DNA of 13,320 nucleotides from Thermoleophilia bacterium. Its GTDB lineage: Bacteria > Actinomycetota > Thermoleophilia > Gaiellales > SKUG01. Position numbers and translations under genes: made by a program. Below are positions 1 through 5,372 of this stretch, one piece after another. The notes beneath the pieces were generated by a model that worked only from the letters and a program-made list of their open reading frames with translations, was not told the DNA's origin and made no database searches. The DNA lies in NCBI GenBank assembly GCA_020438525.1, contig JAGQUL010000103.1, positions 1 through 13,320 on the forward strand. The letters run 5' to 3'. Numbering within the stretch: position 1 is the first letter of the stretch; the number at the start of each line of letters is the position of its first letter.

Positions 1-3
1 ACC

Positions 4-148
4 GCCCGCGCCGAACAGGACGTATGTACACAACCCGCACATACCACGGGTTCCGTACATACGTCTCGCGTGCCCCCTCACCTGTGGCCCGCACCAAACA
101 GGACGTATGTACACAACCCGCACATACCGCGGGTTCCGTACATACGTC
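4..148. repeat. Tandem 83-bp repeat with long hairpins (two copies)
   Basis: Bases 4-65 and 87-148 are 62-bp copies at an offset of exactly 83 bp. They differ at three places only, all G/A transitions (10/93, 13/96, 46/129). Each copy holds a perfect 11-bp inverted repeat, GACGTATGTAC (19-29 and 102-112) with GTACATACGTC (55-65 and 138-148). Inside it lies a second 6-bp pair, AACCCG (32-37, 115-120) with CGGGTT (47-52, 130-135), separated from the outer stem by 2-nt internal mismatches. A 47-nt stem-loop can therefore form twice. One of the three differences falls in the terminal loop, so the stems are intact in both copies. The array may continue left of the window. Function unknown: a protein-binding array, a palindromic mobile repeat or a terminator cluster are all possible. 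Confidence 0.85.
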
Positions 149-166
149 GTGCGCGTTGCACGCGAC

Positions 167-267
167 GGTTGTGATCGGCGGTGGGACCGGGGGTTGCGAT
201 CGGCGGTGGGATCTGGGGGTTGCGATCGGCGGTGGGACCCGGGGGTTGCGATCGGCGGCGGCGCGGG
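167..267 (+). repeat. 26-bp G-rich tandem repeat, about four copies
   Basis: Copies at 167-191 (25 bp), 192-217, 218-243 (both 26 bp) and 244-267 (degenerate, 24 bp) share the core TTGCGATCGGCGGTGGGA; the first copy reads TTGTGATCGG. Each unit supplies G runs of three to five, so the plus strand has dense G-quadruplex potential. The array ends directly at the ribosome binding site of the acidic protein gene, so it occupies that gene's promoter or 5' leader. It is in frame with the gene if a GTG at 181 were used as a start, but the low-complexity peptide that results is not convincing. Confidence 0.8.
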
Positions 268-272
268 AAGGA
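265..272 (+). promoter_or_regulatory. Ribosome binding site deciding the start at 280
   Basis: GGGAAGGA ends 7 nt before the ATG at 280-282. This is a good Shine-Dalgarno match at good spacing, and it favours this start over the GTG at 181, which lies inside the tandem repeat. Confidence 0.6.
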
Positions 273-279
273 CGATCAC

Positions 280-510
280 ATGAACGGCGACGACACGACT
301 CCCGACCCCGAGGCCGCGAAGACCCCGGCCGAGATCGACCCGGCCGCGCTCAAGGACGCGCACGGGCGCACCGGTCGGATGTTCAAGGCCGCCGGGCTCC
401 CGTTCGAGGAAGACGAGTTCGACGACGACGATTCCACGAGTTCGTCGAGCGAGGACGGGGACTCCTCTTCCTCGAGCGACGACGACGCTGCTGCGTCGAC
501 CGACGCCTGA
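280..510 (+). CDS. Small acidic, Ser/Asp-rich hypothetical protein
   Basis: The frame encodes 76 residues and begins MNGDDTTPDPEAAKTPAE. I do not recognise a family. The middle (about residues 19-42) could form a short helix around GRTGRMFKAAGLPFEEDEF. From about residue 43 the chain is almost only Asp, Glu and Ser, with blocks of four or five serines and four aspartates, so it is strongly acidic and probably disordered. There is no signal peptide or membrane segment. The start at 280 has a good ribosome binding site. The gene stands alone on the plus strand and converges on the DUF1361 gene end at 593. It could be a nucleic-acid mimic, a metal or counter-ion buffer, or a chaperone-like tail protein; the sequence does not decide. 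The long serine and aspartate runs could also arise from simple-repeat DNA, which lowers confidence that it is a real gene. Confidence 0.6.
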   Translation: MNGDDTTPDPEAAKTPAEIDPAALKDAHGRTGRMFKAAGLPFEEDEFDDDDSTSSSSEDGDSSSSSDDDAAASTDA

Positions 511-534
511 TCATCGATGCTCCAGCGCGTGTCT

Positions 535-595
535 GCGAGCAGCGGCACCGCGTCAACTGACGCGTCGCGTCCCGGCGAGCAGCCGCACCGCGTCA
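535..595. repeat. 21-bp direct repeat at the end of the DUF1361 gene
   Basis: Bases 535-555 and 575-595 match at 20 of 21 positions (GCGAGCAGCSGCACCGCGTCA), 40 bp apart. The right copy overlaps the stop codon of the DUF1361 frame (593-595). The pair may be a small duplication of a gene end. Confidence 0.6.
549..564. terminator. Possible bidirectional stem-loop between convergent genes
   Basis: CGCGTCA-AC-TGACGCG is a perfect 7-bp inverted repeat between the stop at 510 and the stop at 593. There is no T tract on either side. It is a weak candidate for a shared factor-independent terminator or a protein site. Confidence 0.3.
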
Positions 596-1112
596 GTCGG
601 GGCAGCGCTCGCCGTGCAGCTCGGGGTGAGGGCCGTACTCGCACAGGCTGCGGAACTGCGCGTACCACTGCGCGGCCGAGACGAGCGTGAACGCGGCGCC
701 GAGCACCGCCACGGCGAGCATCGCCCAGCCACGCAGGGTGGCACGTCTGCGCGGCGGCAGCCCCCAGCCCCGAAGTGCCGCATCGCTGCCGAACAGCATC
801 CCGGCAACCAGGCAGGTGATCGTGACCGCCACGGTCGCGTGCCGCATCCCCACACCGACGAGGTCGTAGGCGATCGGCACGAGCGGTGCCGCCACGAGCA
901 GCGCCCCGCACGCCACGCCTGCGACGATCGCGAGCAGCCGCCGAGCGTCGATCCCGCGGATCCGCGCCTCGTCGCGCAGCCACACGCCCGCGAGCGCCGC
1001 GGCGAGGATCGCGCCCCACCACAGCAGCGTGAACAGCATCGGCCCGGGGCTCGTGAGCGCGTGTCCGACGCGGCGTGCGAAGTGCACCGGCTCACCGAGC
1101 GGGTGCCACGAG
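593..1112 (-). pseudogene. 3' part of the frameshifted DUF1361 membrane protein gene
   Basis: This segment continues the DUF1361 gene in another frame. After the motif that ends in Glu-Arg-Phe near 1115, the intact frame goes out of register and stops at 1092. In this neighbouring frame the chain continues HSWHPLGEPVHF and on to the stop at 593. It adds about four hydrophobic segments (around PGPMLFTLLWWGAILAAAL, RLLAIVAGVACGALLVAAPL, ATVAVTITCLVAGMLFG and WAMLAVAVLGAAFTLVSAA) and a short tail with two cysteines. The segment has no start of its own. Either the gene is broken or the assembly has a one-base error; see the entry for the 5' part. Confidence 0.65.
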
Positions 1113-1700
1113 TGGAAAGCGCTCGATCCGACCGAGGTAGATCCCGAACGCGAACACGCCGCAGACCGGGACGAGCGCGCGAAGGTACCAGTGCTCGCGA
1201 TCGTGCCGCTGCAGCCACGCACGCCCGAGCAGCACGAGCATGATCCACGCCGCCACGCCGAGCGTGAGGAACACCGCGTACTGCACGGAGAACGTGATCG
1301 CTGCGCCGAGGGTCGCGTCGCCGAGCCGAACGTCCTGGATGAAGTGGAACAGGTCGGTGAGCACGTACGGCGCGTTCGGCGCGAACGCCACCACCCCCAC
1401 GATCCCGACCACGCGGGCGATCCGGCTTCCTGCGCGCGCCGCGCGCGACCATCCCCACGCTGCCAGCCCGACCAGCACCACCGCGACCACGGCACGCACC
1501 GGCGCGTCGAGCAGGTCTCCTCGCACCCCGAGCCGGACGGCCAGCAACAGCGGCGCCGCCGGGACCAGCACGCGAGCAGCCAGTCGTCGCCTCGCATCGT
1601 TCGGGTCGAGGTGCATGGCGAACAACACGGGAGCCCAGGCGAGGAACAGGTTGCCCGTCATCCACGACAGGTTCTTGACCGCTGCTTCGAGAACGTCCAT
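1092..1700 (-). CDS. DUF1361 family membrane protein, 5' part of a frameshifted gene
   Basis: The intact frame gives 202 residues from the ATG at 1700. Family features are WMTGNLFLAWAPVLFAMHL near the start, FAPNAPYVLTDLFHFI in the middle and FGIYLGRIERF near the end. In DUF1361 proteins the last motif normally runs on into a Trp-rich segment (x-SW-x). Here it is followed by PLVAPAR and a stop, but removing one base from the T3C2 run at 1113-1117 restores ERFHSWHP and a frame open to 593. About six transmembrane helices are visible in this part. The start lies 24 bp after the maf stop on the same strand, so it is the last gene of the ndk-maf operon. The function of the family is unknown. I read it as one gene with a single-base insertion; sequencing error and true decay cannot be separated here. 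Confidence 0.8.
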   Translation of the reverse strand: MDVLEAAVKNLSWMTGNLFLAWAPVLFAMHLDPNDARRRLAARVLVPAAPLLLAVRLGVRGDLLDAPVRAVVAVVLVGLAAWGWSRAARAGSRIARVVGIVGVVAFAPNAPYVLTDLFHFIQDVRLGDATLGAAITFSVQYAVFLTLGVAAWIMLVLLGRAWLQRHDREHWYLRALVPVCGVFAFGIYLGRIERFPLVAPAR

Positions 1701-1724
1701 CCCGCGCTGCGCCCGGTCGCCGCG

Positions 1725-2315
1725 TCAGGCCGCGCGGCGTGCCAGCTCGTCCCAGCCGTCGACATCCTCGAGCGTCATGAGCAGCATCGCCACGGGAAGA
1801 CCCACGACGTTCTGGTAGCAGCCGCCCACGCCGCTCACCATCGCGGCGCCAGTCCCCTGGATCGCGTAGCCACCGGCTCGGCCGCGCCACTCCTCGCCGT
1901 CGAGGTAGCGCTGCAGCAGCGCGTCGGGGAAGTCTCGGAACCGCACCTTGGTTCGCACGGCCCGCTCGAACCGATCGCCGGTGGCCGGATCGACGAGCAC
2001 GATTCCACCCACCACGTCATGCGAGCACCCACGCAGCAGCGCGAGCATCGTGAAGGCGTCCTCCGCGGTCTCGGGCTTGCCGAACGGGATGCCGTCCACA
2101 TCCACGACCGTGTCGCACGCGAGCACGAGCTCGTCGCCCGAGCGCGCCTGGTCGAGTGCCGCGTCGGCCTTGCGCCGCGCGTTCTCCACCGCGAGCTGCG
2201 ACGGATCGCCCATCTCGAGCTCCTCCACGTCGGGCACCAGCACCCGGAACGGGATCCCGAGCTGCTCGAGGATCGCGCTTCGCTGCGGCGAGCCGGATGC
2301 GAGGAGGATCGACAT
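1725..2315 (-). CDS. maf: Maf-like nucleoside triphosphate pyrophosphatase
   Basis: The protein has 196 residues, normal for Maf. Family proteins hydrolyse non-canonical or excess nucleoside triphosphates (dTTP, UTP or m7GTP in characterised members) to the monophosphate and pyrophosphate, and were first linked to septum formation. Visible motifs in order: ILLASGSPQRSAIL (residues 3-16), ELVLACDTVV with the conserved Asp68, GKPETAEDAFTML (79-91), then AGGYAIQGTGA and GCYQNVVGLP near the C-terminus. The SPQR in place of the usual SPRR is a mild change. The ATG at 2315 puts the conserved Leu-Ala-Ser motif right at the N-terminus. It lies 17 bp after the ndk stop and 24 bp before the DUF1361 start, so translation is probably linked in one operon. 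The exact substrate class (YhdE or YceF type) is not certain. Confidence 0.95.
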   Translation of the reverse strand: MSILLASGSPQRSAILEQLGIPFRVLVPDVEELEMGDPSQLAVENARRKADAALDQARSGDELVLACDTVVDVDGIPFGKPETAEDAFTMLALLRGCSHDVVGGIVLVDPATGDRFERAVRTKVRFRDFPDALLQRYLDGEEWRGRAGGYAIQGTGAAMVSGVGGCYQNVVGLPVAMLLMTLEDVDGWDELARRAA

Positions 2316-2332
2316 GGTCGTCGCCCCGCGAG

Positions 2333-2758
2333 CTACTTGACGATCTCGCCCTTGCCGGCGAACCAGAGCTTGATCTCGCGCTTGGCGCTCTTGAGCGAGT
2401 CGCTGCCGTGCACCACGTTCTCGCCCATGTCCTGCGCGAGGTCGCCGCGGATCGTGCCGGGAGCTGCATCGACCGGGTTGGTCGCGCCGATCATCAGGCG
2501 TGCGACCGACACGGCCTTCTCGCCCTCGATCACCATCGCGCAGACCGGGCCGGCGGTGATGCCGTCGATCAGCTCGCCGAAGAACGGCTTGCCCTTGTGC
2601 TCGGCGTAGTGCTCCTTGGCGAGCGCCGCCGTGACCTTCATCAGCTTCATGCCCTTGAGGCGGTAGCCGCGTGCCTCGAATCGACGCACGACCTCGCCGA
2701 CGAGCCCGCGCTCGACGCCGCCCGGCTTGACCATCACGAAGGTTCGCTCGACTGCCAT
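2333..2758 (-). CDS. ndk: Nucleoside diphosphate kinase
   Basis: The enzyme moves the gamma phosphate of ATP onto nucleoside diphosphates through a phosphohistidine, balancing cytoplasmic (d)NTP pools. It has 141 residues, the usual length. The active site NVVHGSDS holds the catalytic His117; [16 protein letters not shown] (91-106) is the nucleotide-binding signature, and Lys11 lies in [16 protein letters not shown]. One oddity: this family nearly always has Lys-Pro-Asp at residues 11-13, but here it is Lys-Pro-Gly (codon GGC). The start MAVERTF matches the family start. The gene is between the zinc ribbon gene (127 bp upstream) and maf (17 bp downstream), all on the minus strand. Pairing with Maf groups two nucleotide-pool enzymes. 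Confidence 0.97.
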   Translation of the reverse strand: MAVERTFVMVKPGGVERGLVGEVVRRFEARGYRLKGMKLMKVTAALAKEHYAEHKGKPFFGELIDGITAGPVCAMVIEGEKAVSVARLMIGATNPVDAAPGTIRGDLAQDMGENVVHGSDSLKSAKREIKLWFAGKGEIVK

Positions 2759-2795
2759 GTTCCTGTGTATCCGTTCGTCTCGGTGAGTAGCTGGT

Positions 2796-2814
2796 GGTCG
2801 GCTGGTCGCCGACC
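2796..2814 (-). promoter_or_regulatory. Inverted repeat upstream of ndk
   Basis: GGTCGGC-TGGTC-GCCGACC is a perfect 7-bp inverted repeat 38 bp upstream of the ndk start. It may be a leader hairpin or an operator for ndk-maf. I see no clear -35/-10 pair beside it. Confidence 0.35.
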
Positions 2815-2841
2815 GTCGGGTGCACCCTTGCACATGCACGC

Positions 2842-2864
2842 GCGCCGCGCACGAGGCGCGGCGC
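2842..2864 (-). terminator. GC-rich stem-loop after the zinc ribbon gene
   Basis: A perfect 9-bp stem (GCGCCGCGC at 2842-2850 with GCGCGGCGC at 2856-2864, 5-nt loop) sits 21 nt after the zinc ribbon stop and upstream of ndk. No T run follows on the minus strand, so it is more likely a partial terminator, an attenuator or a 3'-end stabiliser than a full intrinsic terminator. Confidence 0.4.
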
Positions 2865-2885
2865 ACGGTTCACATGGGTGGAGGC

Positions 2886-3614
2886 TCAGATGCGGGTGGT
2901 GTCGCCCGCGCCGAAGGGCTCGGTGCGGATCTCGCCGCCCTCGTCCTTCGTGGCGCTCGCGGCGCTCGCGGAGCCGGACGTGGTGCCGACCTTCTCGGAA
3001 TCGCGATCCTTGGAGCGGTCGCGATCGCGGCTGCGGCTGCGGTCCTTCGAGCGGGTCTCTCGGCTCGAGGAGGACGACGTGTCGCGTCGCTCGCGCGAGC
3101 TCGAACCCTCCGACTGCGAGGAGCGGCTCGAGGTGTTGACCGGTCCGCGTCGCGATGCGCCACCACCGGGACCGGCAGGTCCGCGGCCGCCTCGACCCGG
3201 AACCTCGGTCTCGCAGAACGGGCACATCACCCAGCGCGGATCGAGCGGCTTGTCGCAGCCGGTGCAGCTCTGGCGAAGCTTCGTGGTGCACACCGGGCAG
3301 CTCAGGTAGTCGCCCTCGATGTGGCTCTTGCAGTACGGGCAGCGCTCCTGGCGGCCGAGCTGGCGCTCGAGCGCGCGGATCTCGAGCTCCCGCTCGCGCA
3401 CGTCGGCGATGTACTCGCTCGGGCGCACGAGCATGTAGATGAGCACGCCGAACACCGGCAGCATCGCGATGGCGGTGAAGGTGGCGACCATGATCGGGTC
3501 CTCGGTGCGCTTGCGCGCATCCTTGTACGTCCAGATCACGATCGCGACGTAGAACGCAAGGCCCAGGATCAGGCCCATGTTCTTGCCCAGGTCGATGATG
3601 TCGGTCAGGCTCAT
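2886..3614 (-). CDS. Double zinc ribbon membrane protein with Arg/Ser-rich tail
   Basis: The protein has 242 residues in three parts. Residues 1-65 hold two predicted membrane helices (about 13-30 and 43-62), the first followed by TYKDARKR. Residues 66-90 form a charged helix (RERELEIRALERQL). Residues 92-134 hold two zinc ribbons, with cysteines at 92, 95, 106, 109 and at 117, 120, 131, 134 in CxxC pairs. From about residue 139 the chain turns Gly-rich and then Ser/Arg/Asp-rich (SKDRSRSRDRDRSKDRDS), like the RS tails of eukaryotic splicing factors, and is surely disordered. The ATG at 3614 has GGAG about 7 nt upstream. The small membrane protein gene ends 22 bp before it and ndk follows. The ribbon pair implies protein or nucleic acid binding on the cytoplasmic side; the exact role is unknown. 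Confidence 0.85.
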   Translation of the reverse strand: MSLTDIIDLGKNMGLILGLAFYVAIVIWTYKDARKRTEDPIMVATFTAIAMLPVFGVLIYMLVRPSEYIADVRERELEIRALERQLGRQERCPYCKSHIEGDYLSCPVCTTKLRQSCTGCDKPLDPRWVMCPFCETEVPGRGGRGPAGPGGGASRRGPVNTSSRSSQSEGSSSRERRDTSSSSSRETRSKDRSRSRDRDRSKDRDSEKVGTTSGSASAASATKDEGGEIRTEPFGAGDTTRI

Positions 3615-3636
3615 GTCAGCTCCGGTTCGAATGTCG

Positions 3637-3867
3637 CTACAGCAGCGCTCGTCCGATCAGCAACCCCGTGCCGAACCCGGCAGCGAGGACCACCATGCTC
3701 ACGAGCACCGTCTTGACGACGGAGCCGAGCACGCTGGGCCGCTCGCGGCGACCGGAACGACTGATGCGGGGAGCACCGGACATCGGTTGCCGGGAAGTTT
3801 CGCAGATCGGCCGGCGCAAGGTGGTGCAGCAGGGCGATTCGTCGCACTTTCGTCCCCGAACGGCCAT
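3637..3867 (-). CDS. Small single-pass membrane protein
   Basis: The frame gives 76 residues from the ATG at 3867, or 48 from the ATG at 3783 (MSGAPRISRSGRRERP). The C-terminus is one clear membrane helix (VLVSMVVLAAGFGTGLLIG) after a basic Arg-rich stretch, so the N-terminus should face the cytoplasm. The longer form adds four cysteines (KCDESPCC and PIC), which could bind metal. Neither start has a Shine-Dalgarno sequence. Codon third positions are less GC-rich in the first part, which slightly favours the shorter form. The stop is 22 bp before the zinc ribbon gene, so it is probably the first gene of that operon. I do not recognise a family. Confidence 0.6.
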   Translation of the reverse strand: MAVRGRKCDESPCCTTLRRPICETSRQPMSGAPRISRSGRRERPSVLGSVVKTVLVSMVVLAAGFGTGLLIGRALL

Positions 3868-3895
3868 TGACGGATCATGATTTGCAGTTTATCCA
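3867..3895 (+). promoter_or_regulatory. Candidate promoter for a leaderless mRNA
   Basis: TTGACG (3867-3872) and TATCCA (3890-3895) are 17 bp apart, the ideal spacing for a housekeeping sigma factor. The predicted transcription start falls at or next to the A of the ATG at 3902. There is no ribosome binding site before that ATG, which fits a leaderless message. The patch is unusually AT-rich for this window. The -35 element overlaps the ATG of the divergent small membrane protein gene. Confidence 0.5.
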
Positions 3896-3901
3896 ATATG
3901 C

Positions 3902-4747
3902 ATGAACGCAATTGACGCTTACCTCGCCAGCTACGCCGACAGCCACCCCCGATCGAGCCTCGACGCGCAGCTGCAGGCGTCCGGTCACTCGATGGAGGCG
4001 ATCATGGCGGCATGGCATCGCCGCGAGGCCGAGCGCGCCCGAGCCGGCATGCCGACCATGCCGACCATGCCGACGTCCGCGGTCGCAGTCGCGCCCGCTC
4101 GCACCGCCGCTCGCTTCTCCCCCGCCTCGCTCGCCGGAACGCTCGGGCGCCAGCCGGTCGCCGTGGTGTTCGCGCTCGTCGCGATCGTCGTGGCCGCAGC
4201 AGTCGCGTTCTTCGGGGTCGAGCTTCACTCCCCCTTCAGCGCATCCTTCGCCCCCAGGAGCAGCGACACCTCGCTCGCCCCGGTCAACGACGGCGACCTC
4301 GACACCACCACGCTCGAGCGCGCCAAGGCGACCGCCGACGAGTTCGCCGACTCGACCACCACGCTCGACGGCGACCTGCCGAGCGGCTGGACCGAGCAGT
4401 CCGACGGCATGTGGACCAACATCGACGCCGGCGCCTCGATGATCGTGCTGCGATCGCCCGACGCAGGCTTCGAGTTCGACGAGTTCGTGAGCCTCAACAT
4501 CGACGGCGTGGAATCCGCCGGCATCGAGGTCACCAACGGCCCCGTCGACGCCACGCTCGCCGGCCACGAGGCGAAGCGCCTCGAGGTGCTGACGCCGATC
4601 AGCGGCATCAAGGCGAAGGGCACGCAGTGGTACGTCAAGCTCGACGGCGAGGTCGCGGTGGTCACGGTGACCACGCTGCCCGACACGTCGGCCAAGGACC
4701 GCAAGGAAGCGCTCAAGCTCGCCGACTCGCTCGACTTCGGCGACTGA
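3902..4747 (+). CDS. Membrane-anchored hypothetical protein with extracytoplasmic domain
   Basis: The protein has 281 residues. The N-terminus (1-40: IDAYLASYADSHPRSSLDAQ, then GHSMEAIMAAWHRREAE) resembles a short helical module found at the start of many actinobacterial membrane proteins, in which a tyrosine/leucine helix precedes a Gly-His/Tyr-x-x-x-x-Ile turn. Residues 50-58 are three Met-Pro-Thr repeats encoded by a 9-bp DNA repeat at 4049-4075. One membrane helix spans about 85-107 (PVAVVFALVAIVVAAAVAFF). Residues 130-281 form an acidic, mixed alpha/beta domain outside the membrane, with motifs such as LPSGWTEQSDGMW and KGTQWYVKLDGEVAVVTVTT, loosely like lipoprotein or PsbP/DcrB-type folds. 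It ends in a convergent overlap of repeats with the next gene. Function unknown. It probably uses a leaderless start. Confidence 0.8.
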   Translation: MNAIDAYLASYADSHPRSSLDAQLQASGHSMEAIMAAWHRREAERARAGMPTMPTMPTSAVAVAPARTAARFSPASLAGTLGRQPVAVVFALVAIVVAAAVAFFGVELHSPFSASFAPRSSDTSLAPVNDGDLDTTTLERAKATADEFADSTTTLDGDLPSGWTEQSDGMWTNIDAGASMIVLRSPDAGFEFDEFVSLNIDGVESAGIEVTNGPVDATLAGHEAKRLEVLTPISGIKAKGTQWYVKLDGEVAVVTVTTLPDTSAKDRKEALKLADSLDFGD

Positions 4748-4782
4748 CGTCGCGAACGCCCTTCGGCGCGTCGCGTCAGTCG
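4741..4782. terminator. Inverted repeat covering both convergent stop codons
   Basis: CGACTGACG (4741-4749) and CGTCAGTCG (4774-4782) are perfect 9-bp inverted arms. A smaller hairpin, CGCC-CTTC-GGCG, lies between them (4757-4768). Each arm contains the stop codon of one gene (4745-4747 on +, 4776-4778 on -), so it could act as a bidirectional terminator. No T tract is present. Confidence 0.5.
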
Positions 4783-5123
4783 AACATGTGGTGCGCGAGC
4801 GTGCCCACGCCCGCGGCAGCCGCGCCTGCACCGACGCCCGTCGCGACCATCAGCGCCGGCGGCATCTGCCCGGCGATCGGGATTCGACCCAGCACCGGAA
4901 CCATCCTGCGCGCGCCGAGGAACGCGATGCCGGTCGCGGCGCCGATGCCCGCCCCGATGATCGCGTTGGCCCACGTGTCGCGTCCGTTCTGCGCGGTGAA
5001 GCCGTCGTGCGCCTTCTCCTGCTTGAGCGTCGCGGCCGTGCTCGCGAGCCCGCCGATCACCGCGCCACCGATCGTGGCACCGCCGATGATCATCGCGCCC
5101 GTCTTGATCGCACCCAGGTTCAT
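4776..5123 (-). CDS. Glycine-zipper small membrane protein
   Basis: The protein has 115 residues and three hydrophobic segments rich in small residues: MIIGGATIGGAVIGGLAST (11-29), WANAIIGAGIGAATGIAFLG (51-70) and LMVATGVGAGAAAAGVGTLA (91-110). Repeated Gly-Gly and GxxxG spacing is typical of tightly packed helices in glycine-zipper proteins. There is no cleavable signal peptide or lipobox. The basic ARRM and LGR turns suggest the loop between helices two and three is cytoplasmic. Upstream, GGGGACGACGG serves as a plausible ribosome binding region for the ATG at 5123. It faces the metallopeptidase gene divergently, with 249 bp between. I cannot name a function; packing helices of this kind occur in scaffolds and in pore-forming or holin-like proteins. 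Confidence 0.75.
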   Translation of the reverse strand: MNLGAIKTGAMIIGGATIGGAVIGGLASTAATLKQEKAHDGFTAQNGRDTWANAIIGAGIGAATGIAFLGARRMVPVLGRIPIAGQMPPALMVATGVGAGAAAAGVGTLAHHMFD

Positions 5124-5284
5124 GGTCCGTCGTCCCCGTCGTGTGTGGTTCGCTGGGGGCAGCGAGCGACGCTCGTCGCGCGTGCGTGGTCCCCGGAATC
5201 GTCCACCCGTCTGTCGGTTCGACGACGACCTGCGTTGCACCCAGGGTCTCGGCCCCTCTGCACGAACCTCGCGCCCCGTGCGCG

Positions 5285-5308
5285 CGCGGGGTGGCAAAGA
5301 ACCCCGCG
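5285..5308 (+). promoter_or_regulatory. Leader stem-loop upstream of the metallopeptidase
   Basis: CGCGGGGT (5285-5292) and ACCCCGCG (5301-5308) form a perfect 8-bp stem with loop GGCAAAGA, ending 64 nt before the GTG start. It could be a 5' leader hairpin or a protein site. Confidence 0.35.
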
Positions 5309-5355
5309 TCCTGCCGCCCGCGGAACGGATCGGCCGCACTACCCGAGAACCGGGC

Positions 5356-5363
5356 GAGGGGGA
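5356..5363 (+). promoter_or_regulatory. Ribosome binding site deciding the GTG start
   Basis: GAGGGGGA lies 9 nt before the GTG at 5373. The frame is open far upstream, across the antisense of another gene, so this site is the main reason for choosing the start. Confidence 0.6.
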
Positions 5364-5372
5364 ATTCAGCAC

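Noticed and set aside
4..148. CRISPR array
   Set aside because: Only two repeat copies are seen, the repeat is too long and has nested hairpin arms, and no cas gene is present.
181..279. GTG start at 181 for the acidic gene
   Set aside because: It would translate the 26-bp tandem repeat into low-complexity sequence; the ATG at 280 has a good ribosome binding site.
1092..1125. Programmed +1 frameshift in DUF1361
   Set aside because: No slippery signal with a rare codon or a stimulating structure is clear; a single-base insertion or sequencing error is simpler.
2842..2864. Strong intrinsic terminator before ndk
   Set aside because: The stem is strong but no T run follows on the minus strand, so it is listed only as a weak candidate.
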